Source: JAYPAN01 sp038123715 | GTDB lineage: Bacteria; Pseudomonadota; Alphaproteobacteria; RS24 | Assembly: GCA_038123715.1 (NCBI GenBank) | Contig: JAYPAN010000031.1 | Span: 1-13,561 of the forward strand | Length of the DNA stretch: 13,561 bases | Direction: 5' to 3' | Shown: positions 5,939-13,348 of the stretch, piece after piece | Layout of the letters: every line of letters begins with the position of its first letter | Numbering within the stretch: position 1 is the stretch's first letter | Translations under genes and position numbers: made by a program | The notes under the pieces: generated by a model | What the model was told of the DNA's origin: nothing | Databases searched by the model: none | What the model saw: the letters and a program-made list of their open reading frames with translations, nothing else

Positions 5939-6979
5939 ATGACAGTGCAGAAATTCATGCTTGGTGTGTTCAAACATTTACCGCCTTTCATTGTGCGGCG
6001 CATGGCCGGTGCGCCGCTTGAAATTGACGGTAATGTGTTGGATGCCAATATCCAGCTTGTTGCCAATCAGGCGGCCAATGCTGAAACACCGACCGAGCTG
6101 GCCGCCATGCGCGCCGGTATCCATGAGAGCTTCAAGGTTCTGAATGGGGCAAGGCGCAAAAATGTCGCCGTGCGCGACAGCCAATTTGACGGCCCGGCCG
6201 GGGCTTTGACCATGCGTTTATATGAGCCGGTCGGCGCAGCGACACCGCGCCCTGCCATTTTGTTTTTTCATCAGGGCGGGTTGGTCGTCATGGATGTTGA
6301 TACGGACGACACATTCTGCACCGTGCTGGCTGATGTGTGTCAGGCGACAGTGATTTCGCTTGATTATCGCCTATGCCCCGAAAACACCTTTCCGGCGGCC
6401 TTTGACGATGCGCTGGCACTGTGGGCGCATGTGCAGGCGCAGGGCGCAGATATGGGGATTGACCGGCAGCGTGTGGCGCTGGCCGGGGACAGTGCCGGCG
6501 CGCTCTTGTCTTCCGTGTTGTGCCAAATCATCCGCGACCGCGGTGATGAAATACGCCCGGCGGCGCAATTGCTCGGCTATCCTTGGGTGACGACGCAGCT
6601 TGCCGAAACCGGCTCCGTCGTCAGTTGCGCTGAGGCGTTTCCCCTGACCCGCAATACGATGGAGTTTTTCAATGCAATGGTGTTTCCCGATGGCAAGAAT
6701 ATCGACCATCCTTACGCCAATCCGCTGACCCATGAAAATCTCGCTGATTTACCACCGGCAATTATCGCCACGGCTGGCTTCGACCCGATACGCGACCAGG
6801 GCAATGATTATGCGGCGCGGCTGAAAGCGGCGGGCAATCAGGTGAAGCATTATTGTTTTTCCAGCCTGTGCCACAGTTTCTGGTCAATGGGCAATGTCAG
6901 CCGCGCTTGCGACACGGCCTGCGACCAGTTGGCGCGTGACCTAGCGGCACTTTTGCAAAAGGCAGACGAAACGCATTAG
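5939..6979 (+). CDS. Alpha/beta hydrolase, HSL-type (family IV) esterase
   Basis: A 346-residue carboxylic-ester hydrolase of the hormone-sensitive-lipase family. The catalytic triad is visible: Ser185 in GDSAGA (183-188), Asp282 in GFDPIRDQ and His312 in CHSFW. Supporting motifs are LDYRLCPE (141-148) and LLGYPW (211-216). The oxyanion-hole motif, normally HGGG, reads HQGG at 111-114. Residues 1-80 form the usual cap. There is no signal peptide, so it is probably cytoplasmic with short acyl or phenolic ester substrates. The start at 5939 is set by AGGGAGG (5925-5931) seven bases upstream; an in-frame ATG at 5879 lacks such a site. Its position behind a TetR gene and a strong promoter suggests inducible expression. 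The helicase gene begins 18 bases after its stop. Confidence 0.92.
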   Translation: MTVQKFMLGVFKHLPPFIVRRMAGAPLEIDGNVLDANIQLVANQAANAETPTELAAMRAGIHESFKVLNGARRKNVAVRDSQFDGPAGALTMRLYEPVGAATPRPAILFFHQGGLVVMDVDTDDTFCTVLADVCQATVISLDYRLCPENTFPAAFDDALALWAHVQAQGADMGIDRQRVALAGDSAGALLSSVLCQIIRDRGDEIRPAAQLLGYPWVTTQLAETGSVVSCAEAFPLTRNTMEFFNAMVFPDGKNIDHPYANPLTHENLADLPPAIIATAGFDPIRDQGNDYAARLKAAGNQVKHYCFSSLCHSFWSMGNVSRACDTACDQLARDLAALLQKADETH

Positions 6980-6985
6980 GGCGTC

Positions 6986-6991
6986 TATACT
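6986..6991 (+). promoter_or_regulatory. -10-like box placing transcription start on the helicase ATG
   Basis: TATACT matches five of six -10 bases and ends at 6991, so the expected start of transcription (6998) is the A of the helicase ATG. There is no Shine-Dalgarno in the 18-base gap after the esterase stop. The -35 position (6963-6968, CAGACG) is weak. The helicase could be read both from the esterase transcript and from this site as a leaderless mRNA. Inference only. Confidence 0.35.
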
Positions 6992-6997
6992 GCGCTC

Positions 6998-9565
6998 ATG
7001 CAAACCGCCGCTTCACCCCAAGCCAATCCGACCACTGTCTTTGAGGGCTGGTTCACCGCACGCGGCTGGCAGCCAAGGGCGCATCAGCTTGCCTTTTGGG
7101 CGCAGGCGCGTGCCGGACATGATGCGCTGTTAATTGCCCCGACCGGTGGCGGCAAGACGCTGGCCGGTTTTGTGCCTGTTTTGGAGCGTCTGGCAGCTTT
7201 GCCCAAAGCCGAGCGCGGTCGCTTGCGGGCTTTGTATATTTCACCGTTGAAAGCGCTGGCGGTTGATGTGCAGCGCAATCTCATGCAGCCGGTTGAGGAA
7301 ATCGGGCTGGATATCCGCATAGAGACGCGCAGCGGCGACACGCCGAGCAATCGTAAGCAAAGGCAAAAGCACAATCCGCCCGATATTTTGCTGACCACGC
7401 CGGAGCAATTGGCGCTGATGCTGAGTTGGCCGGAAGCGGCGGATTATTTTGCCGCGCTGGATTATGTGATTATTGATGAGCTGCATGCGTTGGCGCCCAA
7501 TAAAAGGGGCGACTTGCTGGCCTTGGGTCTGGCGCGGCTGCAAAGGCTGGCTCCGCAAATGGCGCGGCTGGGTCTGTCGGCGACCATTGCCGATAAACCG
7601 GCCTTGTGCTGCTGGCTGGCACAGCAACAGGCTGATGATAAAGCACCCAACCAGCAGGCGATTTTGGTGGAAGGGGCGCAAGGCGCGCCGGCCAGGCTTG
7701 ATATTCTTGACACTCAGGAGCGTCTGCCCTGGGGCAGTCATACGGCGCGTCATGCGATGGCCGATGTGCTGGCTGCCATTGCCTCGGCGCAAACCTCGCT
7801 GGTTTTTGTCAATACGCGCTCGCAGGCTGAATCGGTGTTTCGGGAATTATGGGCATTGAATGAGGACGGGTTGGAAATCGCCCTGCATCATGGCTCGCTG
7901 GCTCCGGAACGCCGCCGCAAGGTGGAAGCGGCGATGGCGGCAGGGCAATTGCGCGCCGTTATATGCACCTCAACGCTTGATTTGGGCATTGATTGGGGGG
8001 CGGTTGATTTGGTCATTCATGTCGGCGCACCGAAAGGGGCAAGCCGTCTGGCGCAGCGTATCGGGCGCGCCAATCACCGCTATGATGATGCGTCTGCCGC
8101 TTTGCTTGTGCCGTCCAACCGGTTTGAAGTGCTGGAATGTGAAGCGGCGCGCGCCAGCATTGCCGCGCATGAACAAGATGGCGCTTGCGTGCGCGAGGGC
8201 GGGCTGGATGTGCTGGCGCAACATGTGTTCGGCACGGCCTGTGCGGCTGCGTTTGATGCCAATGCCCTTTATGCTGAAATCTGCACCGCCTATCCCTATC
8301 ATGGTCTGACGCGGGCGCGTTTTGACCGCGTGCTGGATTTCGTCAGCACTGGCGGCTATGCGCTGAAAAGCTATGACCGCTATGCCCGCTTGCGCCAAAC
8401 ACCGGAAGGGCTGGTCAGGCTGGCGCATCCGCGCTTGGCGACGCGCTATCGGATGAATGTCGGCACAATTGTCGAAGCGCCCATGCTGAAAGTGCGGCTG
8501 GCGCGCGCCCGCAAAGCCGCCGCCGGTCGCACCCGCCCGCTTATGGGGGGGCGTGTGCTGGGTGAAATGGAGGAGTATTTTCTGACCACGCTGGCACCGG
8601 GCGACACTTTTGTTTTTGCCGGTGAGACTTTGCGTTTGGAAACGGTGCGCGAAACCGAAGCTCTGGTCAGCCGTGCGGCCAATAGAGATGCCAAAGTGCC
8701 GACTTATCAGGGCGGCAAATTTCCGATTTCCACCCATTTGGCGGCGCGTGTGCGCCATATGCTTGCCACACCGGCGGATTGGGCGCTGCTGCCCGACCAA
8801 GTGCGCGACTGGCTGGTATTGCAGCAGCAAATCTCGCAAGTGCCGGGCGAAAAGGGATTGTTGATAGAGAGCTTTGCCCGTGGTGCGCGCTTTTATATGA
8901 CCTGCTACCCGTTTGAGGGGCGGCTGGCGCATCAGACTTTGGGCATGTTGCTGACGCGGCGGCTGGAGCGCGCCGGTGCGCGCCCTATGGGCTTTGTTGC
9001 CAATGATTATGCGCTGGCGGTTTGGGGTTTGCGCGATATTGGGTTGATGGTTGAGCGCGGGCAATTGACGCCGGAAAGCCTGTTTTCCGAAGATATGCTG
9101 GGCGATGATTTGGAAAGCTGGCTCGATGAATCGAGCCTGATGAAACGCACTTTTCGTGATTGCGCGATTATTGGCGGCTTGATTGAAAAAAACTTTCCCG
9201 GCCGCGAAAAGACCGGACGGCAAGTCACAATTTCTGCCGATTTGATTTATGATGTGCTGCGTAGCCACGAACCCGACCATATATTATTGCAGGCAGCGCG
9301 TGCCGATGCGGCAACCGGTCTGCTCGATATTGGGCGGCTCGGCGCTATGCTGAAGCGAATAAATGGCGCGATGACTTTGCAACGCTTGGCGCATGTGTCG
9401 CCACTGGCCGTGCCATTGCTGATGGAAATGGGCAAAGAGCCGGTCAATGGCGGGGCTGATGATGAATTGCTCGGCGAGGCGGCGTCGCGCCATATGGCAC
9501 TGATACGCGAGGCATCTGGCTTGGATGATGCAAATGCAGGTGATGCGGGAGTGGCGGATGGATGA
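6998..9565 (+). CDS. Ligase-associated DNA damage response DEXH-box helicase (Lhr-like)
   Basis: An 855-residue superfamily 2 helicase of the Lhr-core type that accompanies bacterial ATP-dependent DNA ligases (TIGR04121-type). RecA domain 1 (about 25-215) has Walker A APTGGGKT (47-54), the DExH box DELH (160-163) and SATI (194-197). RecA domain 2 (about 235-400) has CTSTLDLGIDWG (323-334) and QRIGRANHR (353-361). The remainder (about 410-840) matches the winged-helix and Lhr-specific C-terminal region that clamps single-stranded nucleic acid. It should be a cytoplasmic ATP-driven 3'-5' translocase acting in DNA repair. It overlaps pdeM by eight bases, the usual partner. The ligase and MBL-fold exonuclease normally beside it are absent from the window. 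No Shine-Dalgarno precedes the start. Confidence 0.93.
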   Translation: MQTAASPQANPTTVFEGWFTARGWQPRAHQLAFWAQARAGHDALLIAPTGGGKTLAGFVPVLERLAALPKAERGRLRALYISPLKALAVDVQRNLMQPVEEIGLDIRIETRSGDTPSNRKQRQKHNPPDILLTTPEQLALMLSWPEAADYFAALDYVIIDELHALAPNKRGDLLALGLARLQRLAPQMARLGLSATIADKPALCCWLAQQQADDKAPNQQAILVEGAQGAPARLDILDTQERLPWGSHTARHAMADVLAAIASAQTSLVFVNTRSQAESVFRELWALNEDGLEIALHHGSLAPERRRKVEAAMAAGQLRAVICTSTLDLGIDWGAVDLVIHVGAPKGASRLAQRIGRANHRYDDASAALLVPSNRFEVLECEAARASIAAHEQDGACVREGGLDVLAQHVFGTACAAAFDANALYAEICTAYPYHGLTRARFDRVLDFVSTGGYALKSYDRYARLRQTPEGLVRLAHPRLATRYRMNVGTIVEAPMLKVRLARARKAAAGRTRPLMGGRVLGEMEEYFLTTLAPGDTFVFAGETLRLETVRETEALVSRAANRDAKVPTYQGGKFPISTHLAARVRHMLATPADWALLPDQVRDWLVLQQQISQVPGEKGLLIESFARGARFYMTCYPFEGRLAHQTLGMLLTRRLERAGARPMGFVANDYALAVWGLRDIGLMVERGQLTPESLFSEDMLGDDLESWLDESSLMKRTFRDCAIIGGLIEKNFPGREKTGRQVTISADLIYDVLRSHEPDHILLQAARADAATGLLDIGRLGAMLKRINGAMTLQRLAHVSPLAVPLLMEMGKEPVNGGADDELLGEAASRHMALIREASGLDDANAGDAGVADG

Positions 9566-10304
9566 ACCGCAAATGGCATTGGTCATAAATGGCGCGCATG
9601 TGCTGGCCGATATTTCCGGTGCGCTGTTCTGGCCTGCTGCTGAAACACTGATTGTCGCCGATTTGCATTTTGAAAAAGGCTCGGCCTATGCCGCGCGCGG
9701 TGTCGCCCTGCCGCCCTATGACACGGCGGCGACCCTGACTCGACTGGAAGCTTGTATGGCAAAATATCGCCCCAAGCGGGTGATATCGCTGGGCGATGCG
9801 TTTCACGATGACAATTGGCTATCGCGCATGGTTGCCAGCGATGCCGAAAGGCTGGCCGGCCTGGCTGCCAGCGCCGCCTTTGTCTGGATTGGCGGCAATC
9901 ATGACCCGACCCCGCCTTCAGGTCTGGCCGGTGCGGCCATGCCGGAAATGACGCTTTCGGCTGATGGAGAATTGACATTTCGCCATGAGCCGCTGGCGCG
10001 TGGTCATGCTGATTTTCGCGCCGGTGAACTGGCCGGGCATTTGCATCCGTGCGCGCGCATACGATGGCGCGGGCGTAATTTGCGGCGGCGCTGTTTTGTC
10101 GGCGATGGCACACGGCTTGTGCTGCCTGCTTTCGGGGCGTTGACCGGCAGCCTTAATGTGCGCGACACCGCTTTTGAGCCGCTTTTTGATGACCGCCCCT
10201 TTATGGTTTGGATGATGGGCGAGAACCGGCTGGCGGCTTTTCCGTCCGGCAGTCTTTTGCCCGATACCGTCTCAGCGCAGAAAATTATGCAGCAGCATGG
10301 ATAA
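9558..10304 (+). CDS. pdeM: Ligase-associated DNA damage response endonuclease PdeM
   Basis: A 248-residue calcineurin-like metallophosphoesterase (TIGR04123 type), a proposed nuclease of the ligase-associated repair set. The metal-binding motifs are in order: ADLHFEKG with Asp35 and His37, LGDAFHD with Asp80, GGNHD with Asn114 and His115, and GHLHP with His161 and His163. The start at 9558 (MDEPQM) is favoured because GGGAG (9547-9551) lies six bases before it; several upstream in-frame ATGs (9525-9543) lack this. Its first eight bases overlap the helicase end, indicating coupled translation. Its final 33 bases overlap the end of the convergent DUF3429 gene on the other strand. It is soluble and cytoplasmic by appearance. 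Family assignment is firm, biological substrate unproven. Confidence 0.92.
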   Translation: MDEPQMALVINGAHVLADISGALFWPAAETLIVADLHFEKGSAYAARGVALPPYDTAATLTRLEACMAKYRPKRVISLGDAFHDDNWLSRMVASDAERLAGLAASAAFVWIGGNHDPTPPSGLAGAAMPEMTLSADGELTFRHEPLARGHADFRAGELAGHLHPCARIRWRGRNLRRRCFVGDGTRLVLPAFGALTGSLNVRDTAFEPLFDDRPFMVWMMGENRLAAFPSGSLLPDTVSAQKIMQQHG

Positions 10305-10739
10305 CAGGCACAGCGAGACGCCGCTGGTCAATATCAGCCGCAAGGGCGCATACCAATCGACAAGATGACCGCGCCGCACGGCCAGCATATCGACCACGCC
10401 TTGCGCGATAAACATGGACAGCAATAAAAGCAGCGCATGGCGTTGCGGCAGCACAAGCGTTACCAGCGCCAGCAGGCTTGGCAGGATGGCCAGCAATAAA
10501 TAGCGCGATAAAAATCCGGCATTGGGTGATTGCATGGCCGCGCCCCAGCGCACACCGCCGAGAAAGGCCGCGATCAAAGCGGCATAGCCGGAAACCAGCA
10601 CTGGCAGGCCGAAGCGCCAATCGCCCAGAAATGGCAGCCAGACACCCAAGCCGCCGGCCAGAAATGGCAACAGCCCGGCCAGTCCAAGCGTCAGCGCCAT
10701 TGGCGGTATGGTGGAGAGGGATGCCATAAACTGTTTCAT
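10272..10739 (-). CDS. DUF3429 family membrane protein
   Basis: A 155-residue, very hydrophobic protein with about five predicted membrane segments (near 13-30, 44-63, 78-98, 100-118 and 133-152). FLGGVRWGAAM at 59-69 is the recognisable DUF3429 signature. The family has no known function; members occur widely in proteobacteria as small inner-membrane proteins. Only one cysteine is present, in the last helix. The start at 10739 follows an AGGG at 10750-10753 (minus strand) by ten bases; Met5 is an alternative. It is the last gene of the minus-strand tauE-TIGR02186-ccdA-DUF3429 run and is separated from ccdA by a 57-base gap filled by short repeats. Its 3' end overlaps pdeM by 33 bases tail-to-tail. 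Confidence 0.85.
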   Translation of the reverse strand: MKQFMASLSTIPPMALTLGLAGLLPFLAGGLGVWLPFLGDWRFGLPVLVSGYAALIAAFLGGVRWGAAMQSPNAGFLSRYLLLAILPSLLALVTLVLPQRHALLLLLSMFIAQGVVDMLAVRRGHLVDWYAPLRLILTSGVSLCLLSMLLHNFLR

Positions 10740-10749
10740 CTGCTGTCAG

Positions 10750-10800
10750 CCCTGCTTATTAGCCCTACTTGTCGCCCCACTCATCAGCTCCACTTGTCAA
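10750..10800 (-). repeat. 12-13-base degenerate tandem repeat x4 in the ccdA-DUF3429 gap
   Basis: On the plus strand the units are CCCTGCTTATTAG (10750-10762), CCCTACTTGTCG (10763-10774), CCCCACTCATCAG (10775-10787) and CTCCACTTGTCAA (10788-10800). On the sense (minus) strand each carries an AG-rich core (GTGGAG, GTGGGG, GTAGGG, GCAGGG). A decayed fifth copy, CTGACAGCAGATG, would end at the DUF3429 start codon. The array begins at the ccdA stop and fills almost the whole gap. Confidence 0.65.
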
Positions 10801-11540
10801 CCAAGCCGCGACATGAAGGGAAACCAGTCCAGCAAATATCCGGCCATTAGTTGCAAACTGCCCAGCATCATTAAAAGACCGGTAGCGACCAGCAAGCCAC
10901 CGGCGCCGCGTTCAACCCACAGCATGTGCTGTTTGACCGATTTGCTGGCCTCCAGAAACCGGCCAATGCCGAAAGCAGCCAAAATAAACGGCAGACCAAG
11001 ACCGGCAGCGTAAATGCCAAGCAGCAACACGCCGTCGCCGAGACTGTCGCGGGTAGCGGCCAGCGCCAAAATGGTCGCCAATATCGGGCCGATGCAGGGC
11101 GTCCAGCCAAAGGCAAAGGCCAGCCCCATGACAAAGGCAGTGAGCAGGCCTGAGCCGCCCGTCGAGCCGGATGTAAAGCGCGCTTCGCGCTGCAAAAAGG
11201 GCAGTCGCACCACGCCGCCAATATGCAAGCCCAGCAGAATGATTGTCGCACCAGCGATATAACCAAGCTCTTGTTGATAGGCGACCAATAGCGGGTTAAT
11301 GGCCGACGCACCCGCGCCAAGGCTCATAAACACCACCGAAAAGCCGCCGACAAAAGCCGTCGCGCCGGGCAATACAACGCGCGCCGCGCCACCGCTTTGG
11401 TCAAGCGCTTTCAATTCGTTGAATTGCAAACCGGCGGCAAAGCATAAATAGCCCGGCACAAGCGGCAGGACGCAGGGCGAGAGAAAACTCAAGGCGCCGC
11501 CGAAAAAAGCCGCCAATGCGGATGCTGCAAACCCGTCCAT
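10797..11540 (-). CDS. ccdA: Cytochrome c biogenesis protein CcdA / DsbD-type electron transporter
   Basis: A 247-residue polytopic membrane protein with six expected helices. It moves reducing equivalents from cytoplasmic thioredoxin across the inner membrane to periplasmic thiol-disulfide partners. The paired cysteines are in the classic settings FLSPCVLPLVPGY (Cys23) and GWTPCIGPIL (Cys149), at the first and fourth helices and related by the internal two-fold repeat. Length equals stand-alone CcdA, without DsbD's N- and C-terminal domains. AAGGG upstream and a 16-base gap after the TIGR02186 stop point to one transcript. No cytochrome c maturation gene or periplasmic thioredoxin is seen nearby, so the downstream acceptor is unknown. 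Confidence 0.93.
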   Translation of the reverse strand: MDGFAASALAAFFGGALSFLSPCVLPLVPGYLCFAAGLQFNELKALDQSGGAARVVLPGATAFVGGFSVVFMSLGAGASAINPLLVAYQQELGYIAGATIILLGLHIGGVVRLPFLQREARFTSGSTGGSGLLTAFVMGLAFAFGWTPCIGPILATILALAATRDSLGDGVLLLGIYAAGLGLPFILAAFGIGRFLEASKSVKQHMLWVERGAGGLLVATGLLMMLGSLQLMAGYLLDWFPFMSRLG

Positions 11541-11556
11541 CCATGCTGCCCTTCTG

Positions 11557-12339
11557 TTATATGCGCCGGAACATGACCGCCACTAGCCAGCCCATCAGCA
11601 AAGCGATAATCACCCCGCCCAGCCCGTAGAAAAAGGGCTGGTCAAAAGCCGCGCTGTGCAGAACCTGTCCGGCCCCGACAATATCAACCGGTATTTCGCC
11701 GGTCTGATAGCCGACAAGACGACCCTTGTGAAAGGCGAAAAATTCGGTGACATAAGTGCCGACCGGCATGCCGGAAGGTAGTTTGATTTCAGCGCGAAAC
11801 AACCGCCCATCCATAATTTCAACACCGTCATCGGACTGGATGAACAGCCCGCGTTCCTGCTTGATGCGGATAAAGGCGGCCATTGCTTCGGTGAAACTTT
11901 GCGGATTGTCTTTATGGGCGGCATCTTCCAGTGCATCTTCCAGTGCATTGACCCGCAAATAATCGCTGCCCAATTCGTGCAGGCGGCGTTCTTCTTCCGC
12001 CGCAATCGCGCCAATCGGGCGGCTGCTGACCAGCGCGTAAAATCCCGGCAATGGCCCCATCGGATAGCTGAGTGCATTGACCCAAATGCCGAAAATGCGC
12101 TGTTTTTTACGCAGCAGGAAATTCTCACCCGGCCCGCGCAGCACAATCACCACATCGGTCGGCAGGCCGTCATCTATCGGTTCAATCGCGCCGAACAGCA
12201 GCAGGCTGTCGCCTTTGAAGTCAAATTGTATGGCAATACTGTCTTTGGACACATCGGCGACCAGACCATTGGCAAGTGCCGGTGCGCCGGCAAGCACCAG
12301 CAAGGCTAAGGCGATAATATGTCGAAGCCATGCCGTCAT
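11557..12339 (-). CDS. TIGR02186 family membrane-anchored periplasmic protein
   Basis: A 260-residue protein of the alphaproteobacterial TIGR02186 family, of unknown function. A signal peptide is clear: RH followed by the hydrophobic run IIALALLVLAG, and the cleavage-like ALA at 21-23 before Asn24. The middle (24-230) should be periplasmic. A hydrophobic helix at about 236-257 followed by FRRI anchors it, with a cytoplasmic C-terminus. It contains no cysteine, so it cannot itself be a disulfide client of the neighbouring CcdA. Residues 132-139 are ALEDALED, encoded by a perfect 12-base tandem duplication. The start overlaps the TauE-like stop as ATGA, and the family is characteristically found next to TauE/SafE transporters (recollection). 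Role in anion/sulfur export is therefore an inference from neighbourhood. Confidence 0.88.
   Translation of the reverse strand: MTAWLRHIIALALLVLAGAPALANGLVADVSKDSIAIQFDFKGDSLLLFGAIEPIDDGLPTDVVIVLRGPGENFLLRKKQRIFGIWVNALSYPMGPLPGFYALVSSRPIGAIAAEEERRLHELGSDYLRVNALEDALEDAAHKDNPQSFTEAMAAFIRIKQERGLFIQSDDGVEIMDGRLFRAEIKLPSGMPVGTYVTEFFAFHKGRLVGYQTGEIPVDIVGAGQVLHSAAFDQPFFYGLGGVIIALLMGWLVAVMFRRI
11921..11944 (-). repeat. Perfect 12-base tandem duplication inside the TIGR02186 gene
   Basis: GCATCTTCCAGT occurs at 11921-11932 and again at 11933-11944, and a further four bases (GCAT) continue the match. On the sense strand it encodes ALED twice (residues 132-139). Identity is complete at the DNA level, which suggests a recent slippage duplication rather than conserved protein structure. 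Confidence 0.95.
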
Positions 12340-13262
12340 TGCGACAGACCCAAGCGGACAAGCGAAAATAATTCATCCGGCTGCACCACCAAATCGACCA
12401 GCAATTTAATACCAACCCCCAGCACAATAAGCGCCAGCAATGCGCGCAATTCCTCGCCGCGCAAGCGTTGGCCGAACCAAGCACCGATTTGTGCGCCCAG
12501 CACACCGCCAATCATCAGCAAAACCGCCAGAACAATATCAACCGTCTGGTTTTCCACCGCATGCAAAATCGTCACGGAAGCGGTGACAAAAATAATCTGG
12601 AACAGCGAAGTGCCAATCACCACATTGGTCGGCATACGCAAAATATAAATCATCGCCGGCACCATGATAAAGCCGCCGCCAACGCCCATAATGGCCGACA
12701 TTGTGCCGACAAAAAAGCCGATAAGCAAAGGCGGGATGACGCTGATATAAAGCTTGGACTGGCGAAAGCGCATCCGCAGGGGCAGACCTTGTATCCAGCT
12801 ATGTTGGCCGGGGCGGCGCGCGCGCAAAGGTGTGCCGGCGCGGCTGGCGCGAATGGCAACCACGCTTTCGCGCAGCATCAGACTGCCAATCACGCCGAGA
12901 AACAGCACATAGGACAGGGAAATCAGCAAATCGACCTGCCCCATAGCGCGCAGCAATTTGAATAATTGGACACCGGCATAAGAGCCGCATACGCCGCCGG
13001 CCATCAATATCAGCCCCATTGGCACATCAACCGCGCGGCGTCGCCAATAAGCCAGACCGCCGGAAACCGATGAGGCGACAATCTGATTGGCTTCTGTGGC
13101 TACGGCAACAGCTGGGGGAATACCGTTGAAAATAAGCAGGGGCGTCATCAAAAAGCCGCCGCCAACACCGAACAGGCCGGATAAAAAACCGACAAGCCCT
13201 CCCATGCCAATAAGCACGAATATATTGGCGCTGATTTCGGCAATGGGCAGGTATATTTGCAT
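12336..13262 (-). CDS. TSUP family transporter (TauE/SafE, sulfite exporter-like)
   Basis: A 308-residue inner-membrane permease of the TauE/SafE (TSUP) family, whose characterised members move sulfite, sulfoacetate, taurine-derived or other organic anions. The two-fold internal repeat is evident: GFLSGLFGVGGGF at 25-37 and GFFVGTMSAIMGVGGGF at 182-198, each at the start of a four-helix half. A cytoplasmic basic loop (about 131-170) joins the halves. Start 13262 (MQIYLPIAEI) was chosen because it matches the usual N-terminus of alphaproteobacterial homologues. The ORF remains open to an ATG at 13373, but that extension is basic and unlike the family. The stop overlaps the TIGR02186 start by four bases. 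The first gene of the minus-strand run; substrate not determinable from sequence. Confidence 0.9.
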   Translation of the reverse strand: MQIYLPIAEISANIFVLIGMGGLVGFLSGLFGVGGGFLMTPLLIFNGIPPAVAVATEANQIVASSVSGGLAYWRRRAVDVPMGLILMAGGVCGSYAGVQLFKLLRAMGQVDLLISLSYVLFLGVIGSLMLRESVVAIRASRAGTPLRARRPGQHSWIQGLPLRMRFRQSKLYISVIPPLLIGFFVGTMSAIMGVGGGFIMVPAMIYILRMPTNVVIGTSLFQIIFVTASVTILHAVENQTVDIVLAVLLMIGGVLGAQIGAWFGQRLRGEELRALLALIVLGVGIKLLVDLVVQPDELFSLVRLGLSQ

Positions 13263-13348
13263 ATGGCGTAACGGCCTTTCCTGTCTGCCGGTGCGTAGCA
13301 TATTCCGCCCGATTTGCCTAGATGACGCGCAAACCGCCCAAGCGTTTC

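Noticed and set aside
7970..9280. A 436-codon open frame on the minus strand opposite the helicase gene
   Set aside because: Rich in Arg, Gln and His with no recognisable domain, and it lies wholly inside a gene with intact helicase motifs. It is what G+C-rich codon use produces on the antisense strand.
12468..12965. A 165-codon plus-strand open frame opposite the TauE-like gene
   Set aside because: Asn/Gln/His-rich translation typical of a frame antisense to a membrane protein; no start context or domain.
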